The notes under the pieces were generated by a model. The model ran no database searches and was not told where the DNA came from. It saw only the letters and a program-made list of their open reading frames with translations. A stretch of DNA of 64,000 nt from an uncultured Clostridia bacterium (lineage in GTDB: Bacteria > Bacillota > Clostridia > Oscillospirales > Ruminococcaceae), in assembly GCA_947625125.1 (NCBI GenBank), contig CANQNF010000005.1:1-64000 (forward strand), given 5' to 3'. This document shows, one piece after another, positions 56,382-64,000 of this stretch (position 1 is its first letter; each line of letters opens with the position of its first letter). The position numbers were made by a program, and so were the translations under genes.

Positions 56382-56404
56382 AAATTCAAAGGAGAATTTC
56401 ATAT

Positions 56405-57670
56405 ATGACTGTAAAATTCAAGAGCATTTTCCTTGCGGCAATACTCCTGATAAGCGCGTTTGCGGCTGCAGCCTGTGCAAAAGGCGGAGAGACCCTGTCG
56501 ATAATGGGCAAAAAGAGCGATCTGGATAAGAGCTATATGCGCTCGATAATTGAGCAGTACGAATCCTCCAAAAACGTAAAGATAAAGGTGATAGCCGTCG
56601 AGGACAGCGAATTCGAGACCGAGGCCGCCAAAAGATATGAGGAGGGAAAGGATATCCCCGATATTTTGATGCATTTTCACAACTCCGACCTCGGGCGCTT
56701 CGACGTTGAAAAGGACTTTTACAGCTTAAACGGCGAGGCGTGGACGGATGAGCTGACGGACAGCGCGACGTCATACTGCACCGACGAAAACGGAAATCTT
56801 TTGGGACTTCCGTTCTGGGAGAGCTCTGTTTCGGGCTGCTACTACAATAAAACAATTCTCGACGGCTTGGGATTAAAGCCCGCCGCAAATCAGGCGGAAT
56901 TCGACGTTTTGTGCCAGGCGCTCAAAGACGTGGGCTGCACGCCGATATGCTGGCCGGGGGACAACTGCGCGTGGATGGTGCAGTTCGGGCTTGACCCGAT
57001 TTTTGCAGACCATCCGGAAAACCTTGAAAAAATAAATTCGGGAGAGGCTAGCTATTCCGACTTCCCCGAAATAAAAAATATGGTAGAATGGATAAAATCC
57101 GCCGCCGAAAAAGGTTGGTTCGGAGAGGATTACCTGAGCTGCGGCTGGGACGAGATAAGCGACGACATGGGCTCGGGAGACGCGGTCATGACCTTTATCT
57201 GGGACACATGGTTCTACACCGATTTTAAGCCGGGTCAGAAATACACGGTCGACGATTTTGCTCTCATGCCGGTATTTTTAAACACCGTGGACGGCGGAAC
57301 GTACGAGGGCGGGAACCTCAACATGATGATGGTCTCAAGGGACGGGAAAAATTTTGAGGGCGCGCTCGATTTTCTCTCATTCTGCGCCGACCCCGAAAAC
57401 TACAACGTCGCGTTCGACGGCATTTCGACGGTGAGCTGCTTTAAAAATCAGACGACGAACATCCAGTCAAAAATGGTGACGGAGGCCGCCGATTCGCTCG
57501 CCGAAAAGGAGAGGGTCTCCACCGCCGCGTCAAGGATCATCGGCTACAGCGGCGACGATATGGTAAGCGCGCTCGGGGAGATGTTTCGGGGAAAGACCGA
57601 CGTGGACGGGTGCGTAAGGATGATGGACGAAATGAGGGAAAAGGAGATAGCGGCGGGGTATGCGGAGTGA
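56405..57670 (+). CDS. Extracellular solute-binding lipoprotein, ABC type
   Basis: The 421 residues begin with a lipoprotein signal (FAAAACAKGGE, lipobox AAAC) and match family 1 sugar-binding proteins: DIPDILMHFHNSDLGRF, LGLPFWESSVSGCYYNKTIL, WPGDNCAWMVQFGL, GDAVMTFIWDTWFYTDFKPG and a C-terminal helix-rich lobe. No ABC permease or ATPase gene is adjacent. Linked to a membrane hybrid kinase, it more likely presents ligand to that sensor than feeds a transporter. The start follows AAAGGAG. Confidence 0.88.
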   Translation: MTVKFKSIFLAAILLISAFAAAACAKGGETLSIMGKKSDLDKSYMRSIIEQYESSKNVKIKVIAVEDSEFETEAAKRYEEGKDIPDILMHFHNSDLGRFDVEKDFYSLNGEAWTDELTDSATSYCTDENGNLLGLPFWESSVSGCYYNKTILDGLGLKPAANQAEFDVLCQALKDVGCTPICWPGDNCAWMVQFGLDPIFADHPENLEKINSGEASYSDFPEIKNMVEWIKSAAEKGWFGEDYLSCGWDEISDDMGSGDAVMTFIWDTWFYTDFKPGQKYTVDDFALMPVFLNTVDGGTYEGGNLNMMMVSRDGKNFEGALDFLSFCADPENYNVAFDGISTVSCFKNQTTNIQSKMVTEAADSLAEKERVSTAASRIIGYSGDDMVSALGEMFRGKTDVDGCVRMMDEMREKEIAAGYAE

Positions 57671-57707
57671 GCGCTGCCCGGGCTGTCCGGTAAAATTATA
57701 AATTAAA

Positions 57708-57748
57708 ATCCCCGCCCGGCGGCTGCCAAGCGGGGGTCTTTATTTTTT
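57708..57748 (+). terminator. Terminator after the SBP gene
   Basis: ATCCCCGC pairs with GCGGGGGT around a GC-rich loop, followed by CTTTATTTTTT. It overlaps the end of the convergent small gene. Confidence 0.8.
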
Positions 57749-57949
57749 CAGGAAGCATCTGCCGTTTTTAAAGTGGCAGCAGTATTCGCAGAGGGTCTGG
57801 GTTATGCGGTTGAACTGCTCGCATTTATGATATTCCGAGCCCTGGGACGGCCCGCCGCACTTCACGCAGCTCCAGTCTGCGCAGCTCTCAAACAACGGGT
57901 CGTATATCTCGCGGCCCTTTTCCGCGGTCTTCCGGCTGCTGTCCGGCAC
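57740..57949 (-). CDS. Small cysteine-rich protein, 69 aa
   Basis: The protein has eight Cys: CADWSCVKCGG, YHKC, LCEYCCHFKNGRC. They form two or more pairs suited to zinc or Fe-S binding. No named family is recognised. GTG at 57949 is preferred because AGGAGGG lies just upstream. An in-frame ATG at 57994 has no such site. It stands between the solute-binding gene and the beta-CASP gene. Confidence 0.6.
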   Translation of the reverse strand: MPDSSRKTAEKGREIYDPLFESCADWSCVKCGGPSQGSEYHKCEQFNRITQTLCEYCCHFKNGRCFLKK

Positions 57950-58085
57950 CTTTTCTCCCTCCTGTCCTGAAATATTCCGAGATAAGTATATCATAAAATT
58001 CCGTTTTATGCGGGTCGTCTGCGACGGTTTTATGCATTATGCGGCAGATGACCTGCCAAAAATTATCCTGAAATACTCGGGACGC

Positions 58086-59693
58086 TCAGTCTTTCCATTT
58101 ATTGTAGATCTCTCTGATTTGGGAAGTAAGCTTTGAATTATCTTTATTAGCGCGCCCGCGACGCTCCTTTGCAAGCCTTAAAAGCTTCTCGGCGGCCTCT
58201 ACAAGTTCGTCGTAGATTCTGTCGGCACGGGAGGAACTCTTATAAGCTTTCTCGCGGTTTATGGCTACTCCCTCGGCGTAGGCTGTCATCTTCCCTGCCG
58301 CCAAATCGTACTCTGTACCGCTGTAGGGGGCGTCGGCGCGGTAGCCCTTTTCTATAAGAAGCTTTTTGAAGTCTTCGCAGGATTCGTCGTCGCCGTGATT
58401 CACAAATACAAGCGAGGGCTTTTCATTGAATCCCCCGAGCCATTCAAGAAGCCCGTCTCGGTCGGCATGGCCGCTTGTGCCGTGAAGCGAGCATATCTCG
58501 GCGTTCACGGTTATCTCCTCGCCGAAAAGCGAGACGTTTTTCTCGCCGTTCAAAAGCCGTCTTCCGAGGGAGTCCTCCGCCTGATACCCGACAAAAAGAA
58601 TAGAGCTTTCCTTTCGCCAGAGGTTATGCTTTAAATGATGGCGAATTCTTCCCGCTTCGCACATCCCGCTCGCCGAGATTATTATTTTCGGCTCGGTATC
58701 GAAGTTTATCTGTTTGGATTCTTCCGAGGTCTGGGTGATGCGTATGCCGTCGAACCAAATCGGGTTTACGCCCTGTTTCACGAGGGCCGCGGTCTCGTCG
58801 TCGAAGCACACGGGATTGCACTGCATGAAAATAGAGGTCGCTTCGGCTGCAAGCGGGCTGTCGACATAGACGGGAAAACCGTCGTGGCCGGTTACCATGC
58901 CCTTTTGCTTTATCTCTCTTATCGCATAGAGCATTTCCTGAGTGCGACCAACTGCAAATGACGGGATCACGACGTTTCCGCCCCTGTCGAGGGTCTTTTG
59001 GATTATAGATGCAAGCTCCTCCTCGACATCTCCTCTGCTCTTTTCATGGAGCCGGTTGCCGTAGGTGGATTCGATGACGAGATAATCCGTCTCGGAAACG
59101 TTCTGAGGGTCGCGGATGATGCGCTGGTTTTTGTTTCCGACGTCGCCGCTGAAAACTATTTTTTTGGTGACATTTTTTTCGGTCAGCCACAGCTCGACGC
59201 ATGCCGAACCGAGAAGATGACCTATATCGGTAAATCTTAGTTCGATCCCCTCGGCAGGGCATATCCTTTTGCCGTAGCTGCACCTGTAAAACAGGGAAAG
59301 CGCGCCCAAAGCGTCGTTTATGCCGTACACCGGCTCGACCGGGTCAAGGCCGGCTCGCTGGGCCTTTCGTGAGCGCCATTTGGCCTCGGATTCCTGGATG
59401 TTTGCGGAGTCTCTGAGCATTATCTCGCATAGGTCGCAGGTCACGTCGGTCGCGTAAATTTTGCCCTCAAAGCCGTCCTTGTAGAGCTTCGGCAGCATAC
59501 CGGAGTGGTCGATATGGGCATGGGTCAGAAAGACCGCCTCTATTTTCGACGCCGGCACCGGCAGGGTTATGTTCTGAAAGACGTCGCGGCCCTGTTCCAT
59601 TCCGCAATCGACGAGGTAGTATTTGCCGCAGACCTCTAAAAGCGTGCAGCTACCGGTGACCTCGTGAGTCGCGCCAATAAACTGAATTTTCAT
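58086..59693 (-). CDS. MBL-fold beta-CASP hydrolase (RNA specificity domain)
   Basis: A 535-residue metallo-beta-lactamase/beta-CASP protein: FLTHAHIDHSGMLP (zinc ligands), SGDVGNKNQRI, IESTYGNRLHE, beta-CASP IPSFAVGRTQEMLY, SASGMCEAGRIRHHL and the C-terminal LHGTSGHADRDGLLEWL. These are RNA or phosphodiester nucleases of the CPSF-73/YshG type found in many bacteria. The RNA target is unknown. ATG at 59693 follows GGAGG with a long T-run between. Palindromic elements fill the region upstream. Confidence 0.92.
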   Translation of the reverse strand: MKIQFIGATHEVTGSCTLLEVCGKYYLVDCGMEQGRDVFQNITLPVPASKIEAVFLTHAHIDHSGMLPKLYKDGFEGKIYATDVTCDLCEIMLRDSANIQESEAKWRSRKAQRAGLDPVEPVYGINDALGALSLFYRCSYGKRICPAEGIELRFTDIGHLLGSACVELWLTEKNVTKKIVFSGDVGNKNQRIIRDPQNVSETDYLVIESTYGNRLHEKSRGDVEEELASIIQKTLDRGGNVVIPSFAVGRTQEMLYAIREIKQKGMVTGHDGFPVYVDSPLAAEATSIFMQCNPVCFDDETAALVKQGVNPIWFDGIRITQTSEESKQINFDTEPKIIISASGMCEAGRIRHHLKHNLWRKESSILFVGYQAEDSLGRRLLNGEKNVSLFGEEITVNAEICSLHGTSGHADRDGLLEWLGGFNEKPSLVFVNHGDDESCEDFKKLLIEKGYRADAPYSGTEYDLAAGKMTAYAEGVAINREKAYKSSSRADRIYDELVEAAEKLLRLAKERRGRANKDNSKLTSQIREIYNKWKD

Positions 59694-59719
59694 AAAAAAA
59701 CCTCCGACGTGGATGAAAA

Positions 59720-59975
59720 ATAATAATCGTTTGGGGATATTATAGCATAAATCCGCAGGATTTGTGCTATAATTAGCCATCTTTTGCGGTTCCCGACGAA
59801 GTCGGGGAGCAAAAGGGCGACTAAAATAAATTATAATAATCGCTTGCGATTATTATAGCATAAAGCGAAGCTTTGTGCTATAATCAGCCATCTTTTGCGG
59901 TTCCCGACGAAGTCGGGGAGCAAAAGGGCGACTTAAAATAATTTATAATAATCGTTTACGATTATTATAGCACAA
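59720..59975 (+). repeat. Tandem palindromic dispersed elements, copies C and D plus a remnant
   Basis: Copy C is 59762-59863 and copy D 59873-59975, nearly identical, with a truncated right end of a third at 59720-59752. Each has TTGTGCTATAAT at the left, GCCATCTTTTGC/GCAAAAGGGC enclosing CCCGACGAAGTCGGGG, then AATAATCG/CGATTATT and ATTATAGCAYAA at the right. Junctions form hairpins such as TAAAGCGAAGCTTTG. They lie between the beta-CASP gene and GH43. Confidence 0.9.
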
Positions 59976-60106
59976 AAAAAGACGTGGTGCAACATTTATC
60001 CGACAAAAAATAGTTTTACAGGCATGCCGTCTGTAAAACCCGGCAGGCCATCTCTTACAATTTCTAATGAATTTATTGCGCAATATTATTTTTTATCAAT
60101 TTTGCC

Positions 60107-60135
60107 TTGAATTTTTGGACGGAATGTAATATAAT
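60107..60135 (+). promoter_or_regulatory. Promoter of the GH43 gene
   Basis: TTGAAT (60107-60112), 17-bp spacer, TATAAT (60130-60135). Confidence 0.7.
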
Positions 60136-60177
60136 TATTCCATCATACGCTTCTTTTTAACGACCAAGGAGAGAGCA

Positions 60178-61761
60178 ATGAAATTTATTAAAAGGATAAC
60201 TGCAATGGCTTTGACTTTCACGGTTTTATCGGCGTCCGGCTGCGGAGCGGCGGAGAGCCCCATCAGCCTCGACAGCCTTTCCTCCGCAGACGCAGTGGAA
60301 TCTGCGGACCTCGGCTTCAGCGTGGGCGAAAATCTCACCAAGGCTTATAAGGGCATGGAGGAGAACAACCCCGTTTCCTCCGACGTATTCTTTGCCGACC
60401 CGACCTCCGTCGAATACGACGGCAGGCTCTATATCTACGGCACAAACGATTCCCAGGAATTTGACGCAAAAGGCGGATTCGGCTCAAACGGCTACGGCTC
60501 AATAGGCTCGCTCATATGCTACTCGACTGAGGATATGTCAAATTTCCGCTACGAGGGCAAGATAGAAGTGACAAAAATCGCGACCTGGGCGGGATGCTCC
60601 TGGGCTCCGTCGATAGTCTCGCGGGAGGAGTCCGACGGCAAGACCCACTTCTATCTCTATTTTGCGAATTCCGGCGCTAACGTCGGCGTTTTGACATCCA
60701 CATCCCCGACGGGCCCGTGGAAAGACCCGGTTGGCGGGCCGCTTGTCTATAATGACATGAAACAGCTTAAAGACGACCCGGTGTCGTGGTGCTTCGACCC
60801 CGGAGTCTGCATCGACGACAACGGCGTGGGCTGGATAGCCATAGGCGGCGGAGACCCTGCGCACTCCGACGAGACCGGCATGAGGACCGGCAACTGCCGC
60901 TTGGCAAAGCTCGGCAAGGACATGGTCTCCATCGACGGGGACTTCTGCAAGGTCCCGACGTATTTCCACTTTGAGGCGAACGAGCTCAACTATATCGGCG
61001 GGAAATATGTTCTGACATACTGCTCGAATTATGCCGACAGGAGCATGTTCCCGATAGAGCTCGGCAAAGAGCCGCAGACCTGCTCTATGTGCTACATGAC
61101 CTCCGACGACCCGCTTGACCCCGACAGCTGGAAGTGGGGCGGAGAATATCTCACGAACCCGAACCAGCACGGCTATCCGTTCTCTAACAACCACTCCCAC
61201 CTCCAGAAATTCGGCGACAAATATTATCTTTTGTATCAGAACGTCTCGCTGCTTGAGAATATGAACAAGCTTGCCTCGGCTGACGGCTTCCGTTCCATCG
61301 GCATAGATTATTGCGAGGTCGACGAGAAGAACGCCGTTATCTCGCCGTCCAAGATGAGCGACGAGGGCGTTGAGCAGATAAAGGACCTCGACCCGTTTGC
61401 TCTTCAGGAGGCCGAGACCGCGCATGTTGCGGCGGGCGTGACCTACTATTTCAATGAGGAAATCGGCTCGGTCATTCTTACCGGCATCGGCGACGGCGAC
61501 TGGCTCGGTCTCACAAATGCCGATTTTAAGGGCGGCGCGAACACTTTTGCGGCGAGAGTCCGCGGCAAGGGCATTATCGAGATAAGGCTCGACAGTCCCG
61601 ACGGAAAGCCTGTCGGAAACATCCAGTTCGACACCGGCGACGTGTTTGAGGTCGTCACCGGAAGTATCGGAAAGATCTCCGGCACGCACGATCTGTACCT
61701 TGTCTTCGGCGGCAATTTCGCGTTCGACAAGTGGCAGTTCGGCTACACGCAGGGGGAGTAA
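60178..61761 (+). CDS. Glycoside hydrolase family 43 lipoprotein with C-terminal CBM6-like domain
   Basis: A 527-residue surface enzyme. The lipobox is in LSASGC. A five-bladed GH43 propeller (about 55-400) has the catalytic base Asp in FFADPTSVEYDGRLYIYGTND, a pKa-modulating Asp in WCFDPGVCID and the acid Glu in FHFEANELNYIGGKYVLTY. Residues about 405-525 resemble a CBM6 carbohydrate-binding domain (LQEAETAHVAAG, VRGKGIIEIRLDSPDGKPVG). It probably cleaves arabinose- or xylose-containing polysaccharide. The exact specificity is not readable. The start follows AAGGAGAG. Confidence 0.9.
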   Translation: MKFIKRITAMALTFTVLSASGCGAAESPISLDSLSSADAVESADLGFSVGENLTKAYKGMEENNPVSSDVFFADPTSVEYDGRLYIYGTNDSQEFDAKGGFGSNGYGSIGSLICYSTEDMSNFRYEGKIEVTKIATWAGCSWAPSIVSREESDGKTHFYLYFANSGANVGVLTSTSPTGPWKDPVGGPLVYNDMKQLKDDPVSWCFDPGVCIDDNGVGWIAIGGGDPAHSDETGMRTGNCRLAKLGKDMVSIDGDFCKVPTYFHFEANELNYIGGKYVLTYCSNYADRSMFPIELGKEPQTCSMCYMTSDDPLDPDSWKWGGEYLTNPNQHGYPFSNNHSHLQKFGDKYYLLYQNVSLLENMNKLASADGFRSIGIDYCEVDEKNAVISPSKMSDEGVEQIKDLDPFALQEAETAHVAAGVTYYFNEEIGSVILTGIGDGDWLGLTNADFKGGANTFAARVRGKGIIEIRLDSPDGKPVGNIQFDTGDVFEVVTGSIGKISGTHDLYLVFGGNFAFDKWQFGYTQGE

Positions 61762-61783
61762 AAAGCCTGCAAATGCATATGAC

Positions 61784-61817
61784 AAAGCCGTCGGCTGTGA
61801 ACCGGCGGCTTTTTATA
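61784..61817 (+). terminator. Bidirectional terminator after GH43
   Basis: AAAGCCGTCGG-CTGTGAA-CCGGCGGCTTT followed by TTAT. The opposite strand also reads A/T-rich, ending the convergent DUF4015 gene. Confidence 0.8.
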
Positions 61818-61825
61818 TTATGTCA

Positions 61826-63043
61826 TCAGTACACCACTATAAGCTGCTCGTCGTAGCCGAGGGAGACGAGCTCGGGGATGAGGGCTTCGTCGGTCACGGC
61901 GGGGATTATGGTTTTGCCGCTGCCGGATAACTCGTCCGAAACGCTTCTCATCACGACCCTGAGCTTATCTTCTTCGCTCAGGCCCGAGTAGCTTATCTCG
62001 GTCTCGTCGGTCTTTACGACGCGAAGTCCGACCGCTGCCGAATCGTATTTTACATACACCGTGCCGGCTTTTAACCCGTCGGGGGCCTTTAGAACCTCGG
62101 CCCTGCCGGAGATGACGTCCTGTGCGTCGACCTCGACGGCATATGCTTTATCTGTCCCGAAAGCGCCCTGCATGGCGTTGGAGAAATCCTGTAAACCCTT
62201 ATAGCGGTCGGCGCTCTTGACCGATGAGCCGACGTAATTCAAATCCGAATTTCTGAACGGCGGGAATTCGAGCTCGCCCGAAATAATGCCCTCAAAACCG
62301 GCGTCGGAGATCTCCTTGACGATGGAGCATATATAATCCCTCGCGGGCTGTGAAAACGTCGACATCCATGGCTTTCCGCCCATGTTCATGGCGTTGTCGA
62401 GCCATGTGGACGTGGAATTTTCAAACAGGTAGCATATCGATTTATCCCAGCTGACTATGTGGTCGGTAAGGGCCGAGACCCTCGCGTACGGCACGAGCCC
62501 CGCTTCCGAGATTATATCCGCGCAGGCCTTTAAATCGGGTATGGCGCCCGCCGAAACGGCGTTTGCAGATACCGCAAGTTCGTTTGCCGTCTGGTATTTA
62601 ACAGACCCGCCGACTGCCAAAAGCTCCACCGAAACGCCGTAGTAGCCGTTGACCTTTGCATATTCGGCGCGGGAGCGTATGTACTCCTCATTCCCGGCTC
62701 CCGTCGGGATCGTCATCGTGAGTATTCTTTTGCCGGGTTCCGGCTCAGGCTCGGGAGGCTCGGTGACTTCCGGCTCGGTCTCCTCGGGAGCTTTGGTCAC
62801 CGCTTCGGTGACGACCGGCTCCTTTTCGGGGAGATTTTCTTCGGGCAGGACTTCCGTCTCATCCTTTTCGACCTGTCTGCCGCCTAAAAATTCGACTATG
62901 GGCTTGCCGACGCTGTATCCCAAAAAAGCGATAGCGCCCAAAAGCAGCACCACAAGTATCACGCTCATCACCGTCTTGGCGGGCGAACGCTTCCTCTTGA
63001 ACATCGGTTTTGATCTTTTCTGATAGAGCTTTCTTTTCTGCAA
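61826..63043 (-). CDS. DUF4015-like putative glycoside hydrolase, membrane anchored
   Basis: The 405 residues start with a basic tail and a membrane helix (about 23-45, AKTVMSVILVVLLLGAIAFLGYSVG), then a Pro/Glu-rich linker (about 60-110), then a TIM-barrel-like domain resembling DUF4015: YAKVNGYYGVSVELLAVGGSVKY, ADIISEAGLVPYARVSALTDH, WMSTFSQPARDYICSIVKEISDAGFEGIISGELEFPPF. Family enzymes act on surface polysaccharides, but the function is not established here. TTG at 63043 follows AAGGAAG. ATG at 63004 is an alternative. It lies downstream of rnfA. Confidence 0.7.
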   Translation of the reverse strand: MQKRKLYQKRSKPMFKRKRSPAKTVMSVILVVLLLGAIAFLGYSVGKPIVEFLGGRQVEKDETEVLPEENLPEKEPVVTEAVTKAPEETEPEVTEPPEPEPEPGKRILTMTIPTGAGNEEYIRSRAEYAKVNGYYGVSVELLAVGGSVKYQTANELAVSANAVSAGAIPDLKACADIISEAGLVPYARVSALTDHIVSWDKSICYLFENSTSTWLDNAMNMGGKPWMSTFSQPARDYICSIVKEISDAGFEGIISGELEFPPFRNSDLNYVGSSVKSADRYKGLQDFSNAMQGAFGTDKAYAVEVDAQDVISGRAEVLKAPDGLKAGTVYVKYDSAAVGLRVVKTDETEISYSGLSEEDKLRVVMRSVSDELSGSGKTIIPAVTDEALIPELVSLGYDEQLIVVY

Positions 63044-63056
63044 TCAAACCACTTCC

Positions 63057-63632
63057 TTAAATTCTCATTCCGTAAAGGACCATAGCTATAAAGCCTATAT
63101 AAAGTATCGAAGCCGGAAATCCCCGAAACGAAGCCGGGACGTCCTCGCTCGAAAGCTTTTTGTAATTTATTGCCAGAATATAGGTCGCCAGAATGAACCC
63201 GAGACCTATTTCGGCTGCGTACAGCACCCTCTCGCCAAGGGGGTCTCCCGAGATTCCGTTATTAAACAGACACCCCAAAACCGCACAGTTGAATGCCGAG
63301 AGATGGACGTATTTTTTCAGTCCTTTGAATTTTTTCTTCGCTAAGAACCATATGAACAAAAGCGTCAGAACATAGACCGCTCCGAGACAGACGACGTATA
63401 CGCTCGGCAGAAAAAGCCTCGCCGTTTCCGTCTTTAAAAGCCCCTCGGCAAAGTATGCCAAAACGCTTGAAAGGACCGAAAATTCAGTGATGAAAAATCC
63501 GAATGACAGTAAATGCTTAGGCTCCCTCGCGCACTCAATTAAAGTCGAAGTGCCGACGGCAGTCGTGAATATGCAGTTTTCGAGCGTGACTGCGGCGAGC
63601 GCCGCAAGCAGTATCTCAGTGAATGTCGACAT
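63057..63632 (-). CDS. rnfA: Rnf electron transport complex subunit A homologue
   Basis: A 191-residue protein with six membrane helices resembling RnfA/RsxA: LAALAAVTLENCIFTTAVGTSTLIEC with a conserved Cys for the membrane Fe-S centre, LSAFNCAVLGCLFNN with a second Cys, and LYIGFIAMVLYGM. Rnf couples ferredoxin oxidation to ion export and NAD reduction. Homology is clear but divergent, and rnfB does not follow as expected. It could be part of a Rnf-like complex. Confidence 0.8.
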   Translation of the reverse strand: MSTFTEILLAALAAVTLENCIFTTAVGTSTLIECAREPKHLLSFGFFITEFSVLSSVLAYFAEGLLKTETARLFLPSVYVVCLGAVYVLTLLFIWFLAKKKFKGLKKYVHLSAFNCAVLGCLFNNGISGDPLGERVLYAAEIGLGFILATYILAINYKKLSSEDVPASFRGFPASILYIGFIAMVLYGMRI

Positions 63633-63675
63633 ATCTTGACCTCTTTATTATACCTCCCCGGGCGCGCTGAAAAGC

Positions 63676-63999
63676 TCAGTTTTCGGCGGCTTCGGGATCT
63701 TTTTTATAGACGCCGTTCGCGATTTGCAATATCCATCTGAACAGCGCGCTCATCACGGCAAGGAGTATGAACCCGCCGTAAGTCGTCGCCAAAAGCGGCA
63801 GTGAAAACGGCAGGACCTTTGAGCCGAATATCTCGCCGGTGGTGAGAATGCCGCGGATGGATGAAAAAATTATCATCGCAAGATCGTAGCCTATGACGTA
63901 AAAGCCTGCGGTCCGAATGACATACGGCTTTGCGAGCCTGTAAAACTTGGTCTCGGAACGAAGCGTTATCAGCGAATTCGTTATAAGAAGCGGCGCGTA
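63676..63999 (-). CDS. rnfE: Rnf complex subunit E homologue, partial
   Basis: Open on the minus strand to the window edge. Visible residues are YAPLLITNSLITLRSE...FYVIGYDLAMIIFSSIRGILTTGEIFG...LLATTYGGFILLAVMSALFRWILQIANGVYKKD, consistent with the C-terminal part of RnfE. It has several membrane helices. The N-terminus lies beyond base 64000. It precedes rnfA by 43 bp, the usual E-A order. Confidence 0.7.
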   Translation of the reverse strand, partial: YAPLLITNSLITLRSETKFYRLAKPYVIRTAGFYVIGYDLAMIIFSSIRGILTTGEIFGSKVLPFSLPLLATTYGGFILLAVMSALFRWILQIANGVYKKDPEAAEN

Positions 64000-64000
64000 A

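Noticed and set aside
59694-59780. N-terminal extension of the beta-CASP hydrolase
   Set aside because: It runs into the palindromic element, and GGAGG precedes the internal ATG at 59693.
24896-59975. CRISPR array interpretation of the repeated 100-bp elements
   Set aside because: Copies are internally palindromic, far apart and without spacers of constant length. No cas genes are present.
60538-61785. Minus-strand open frame of 415 codons opposite GH43
   Set aside because: It lies antisense to a gene with a signal peptide and catalytic motifs, and shows no family similarity.

Overview
The window looks like the chromosome of an anaerobic, fermentative Clostridia member (Firmicutes), most like the Oscillospirales. 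The reasons are a phenylalanine T-box, IreB, a type 2 ArgC-like protein, CdaA/CdaR, a Bacillus-type LexA-like box at uvrB, strong AGGAGG ribosome sites, consensus TTGACA-N17-TATAAT promoters, and GH130 and GH43 carbohydrate enzymes. This placement rests on gene content only. Most of the sequence is ordinary chromosome. There is no CRISPR array, rRNA operon or intact prophage.

Layout. 0-3.9 kb: tmRNA, a recombinase remnant, a ligand-binding fragment of an AraC-type regulator, hflX and an ArgC-like protein without its catalytic cysteine. 4.1-6.8 kb: an ECF sigma factor and a membrane anti-sigma-like protein. 6.8-12.5 kb: uvrB-uvrA and a histidine phosphatase. 12.6-15.3 kb: a TSCPD protein, rnhA and the iscS-iscU pair. 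15.3-21.6 kb: an F-type ATP synthase operon in the order a, c, b, alpha, gamma, beta, epsilon. 21.7-28.5 kb: a frameshifted MATE transporter, lipoproteins, an AI-2E-type transporter with a hydrolase-like partner, and a lipoprotein barnase with barstar. 28.7-35 kb: a hybrid histidine kinase, an XRE regulator, a sugar isomerase and two large GC-rich cruciform elements. 34.9-42.3 kb: DUF3343 plus cysteine desulfurase, cdaA-cdaR, a FAD oxidoreductase, GH130 and DUF1836. 42.3-47 kb: ireB and T-box-pheS-pheT. 47.2-49.4 kb: a structured RNA candidate and a PadR/DUF1700/DUF4097 operon. 49.4-57.7 kb: a signalling cluster of two hybrid kinases, a degenerate HD-GYP protein and an orphan solute-binding lipoprotein. 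57.7-64 kb: a beta-CASP hydrolase, GH43-CBM6, a DUF4015 protein, rnfA and partial rnfE.

The most unusual system is the ATP synthase. There is no separate delta gene. Instead the alpha subunit carries an N-terminal extension of about 75 residues that resembles the C-terminal, stalk-binding domain of delta. Because F1 has three alpha subunits, this predicts three stalk-docking domains per complex instead of one. Its c subunit also has a signal-peptide-like leader and an AxAxAxA motif in place of the glycine motif of helix 1.

Non-coding highlights are a four-copy (plus remnants) palindromic element of about 100 bp with ends that contain extended -10 promoter motifs, two three-arm cruciforms sharing an architecture with a compensatory base change, and a terminator-linked RNA candidate at 47.2 kb. 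Several proteins are catalytically degenerate: the ArgC-like protein lacks its Cys, the alpha/beta hydrolase lacks its nucleophile Ser, and the HD-GYP protein lacks the His of HD.
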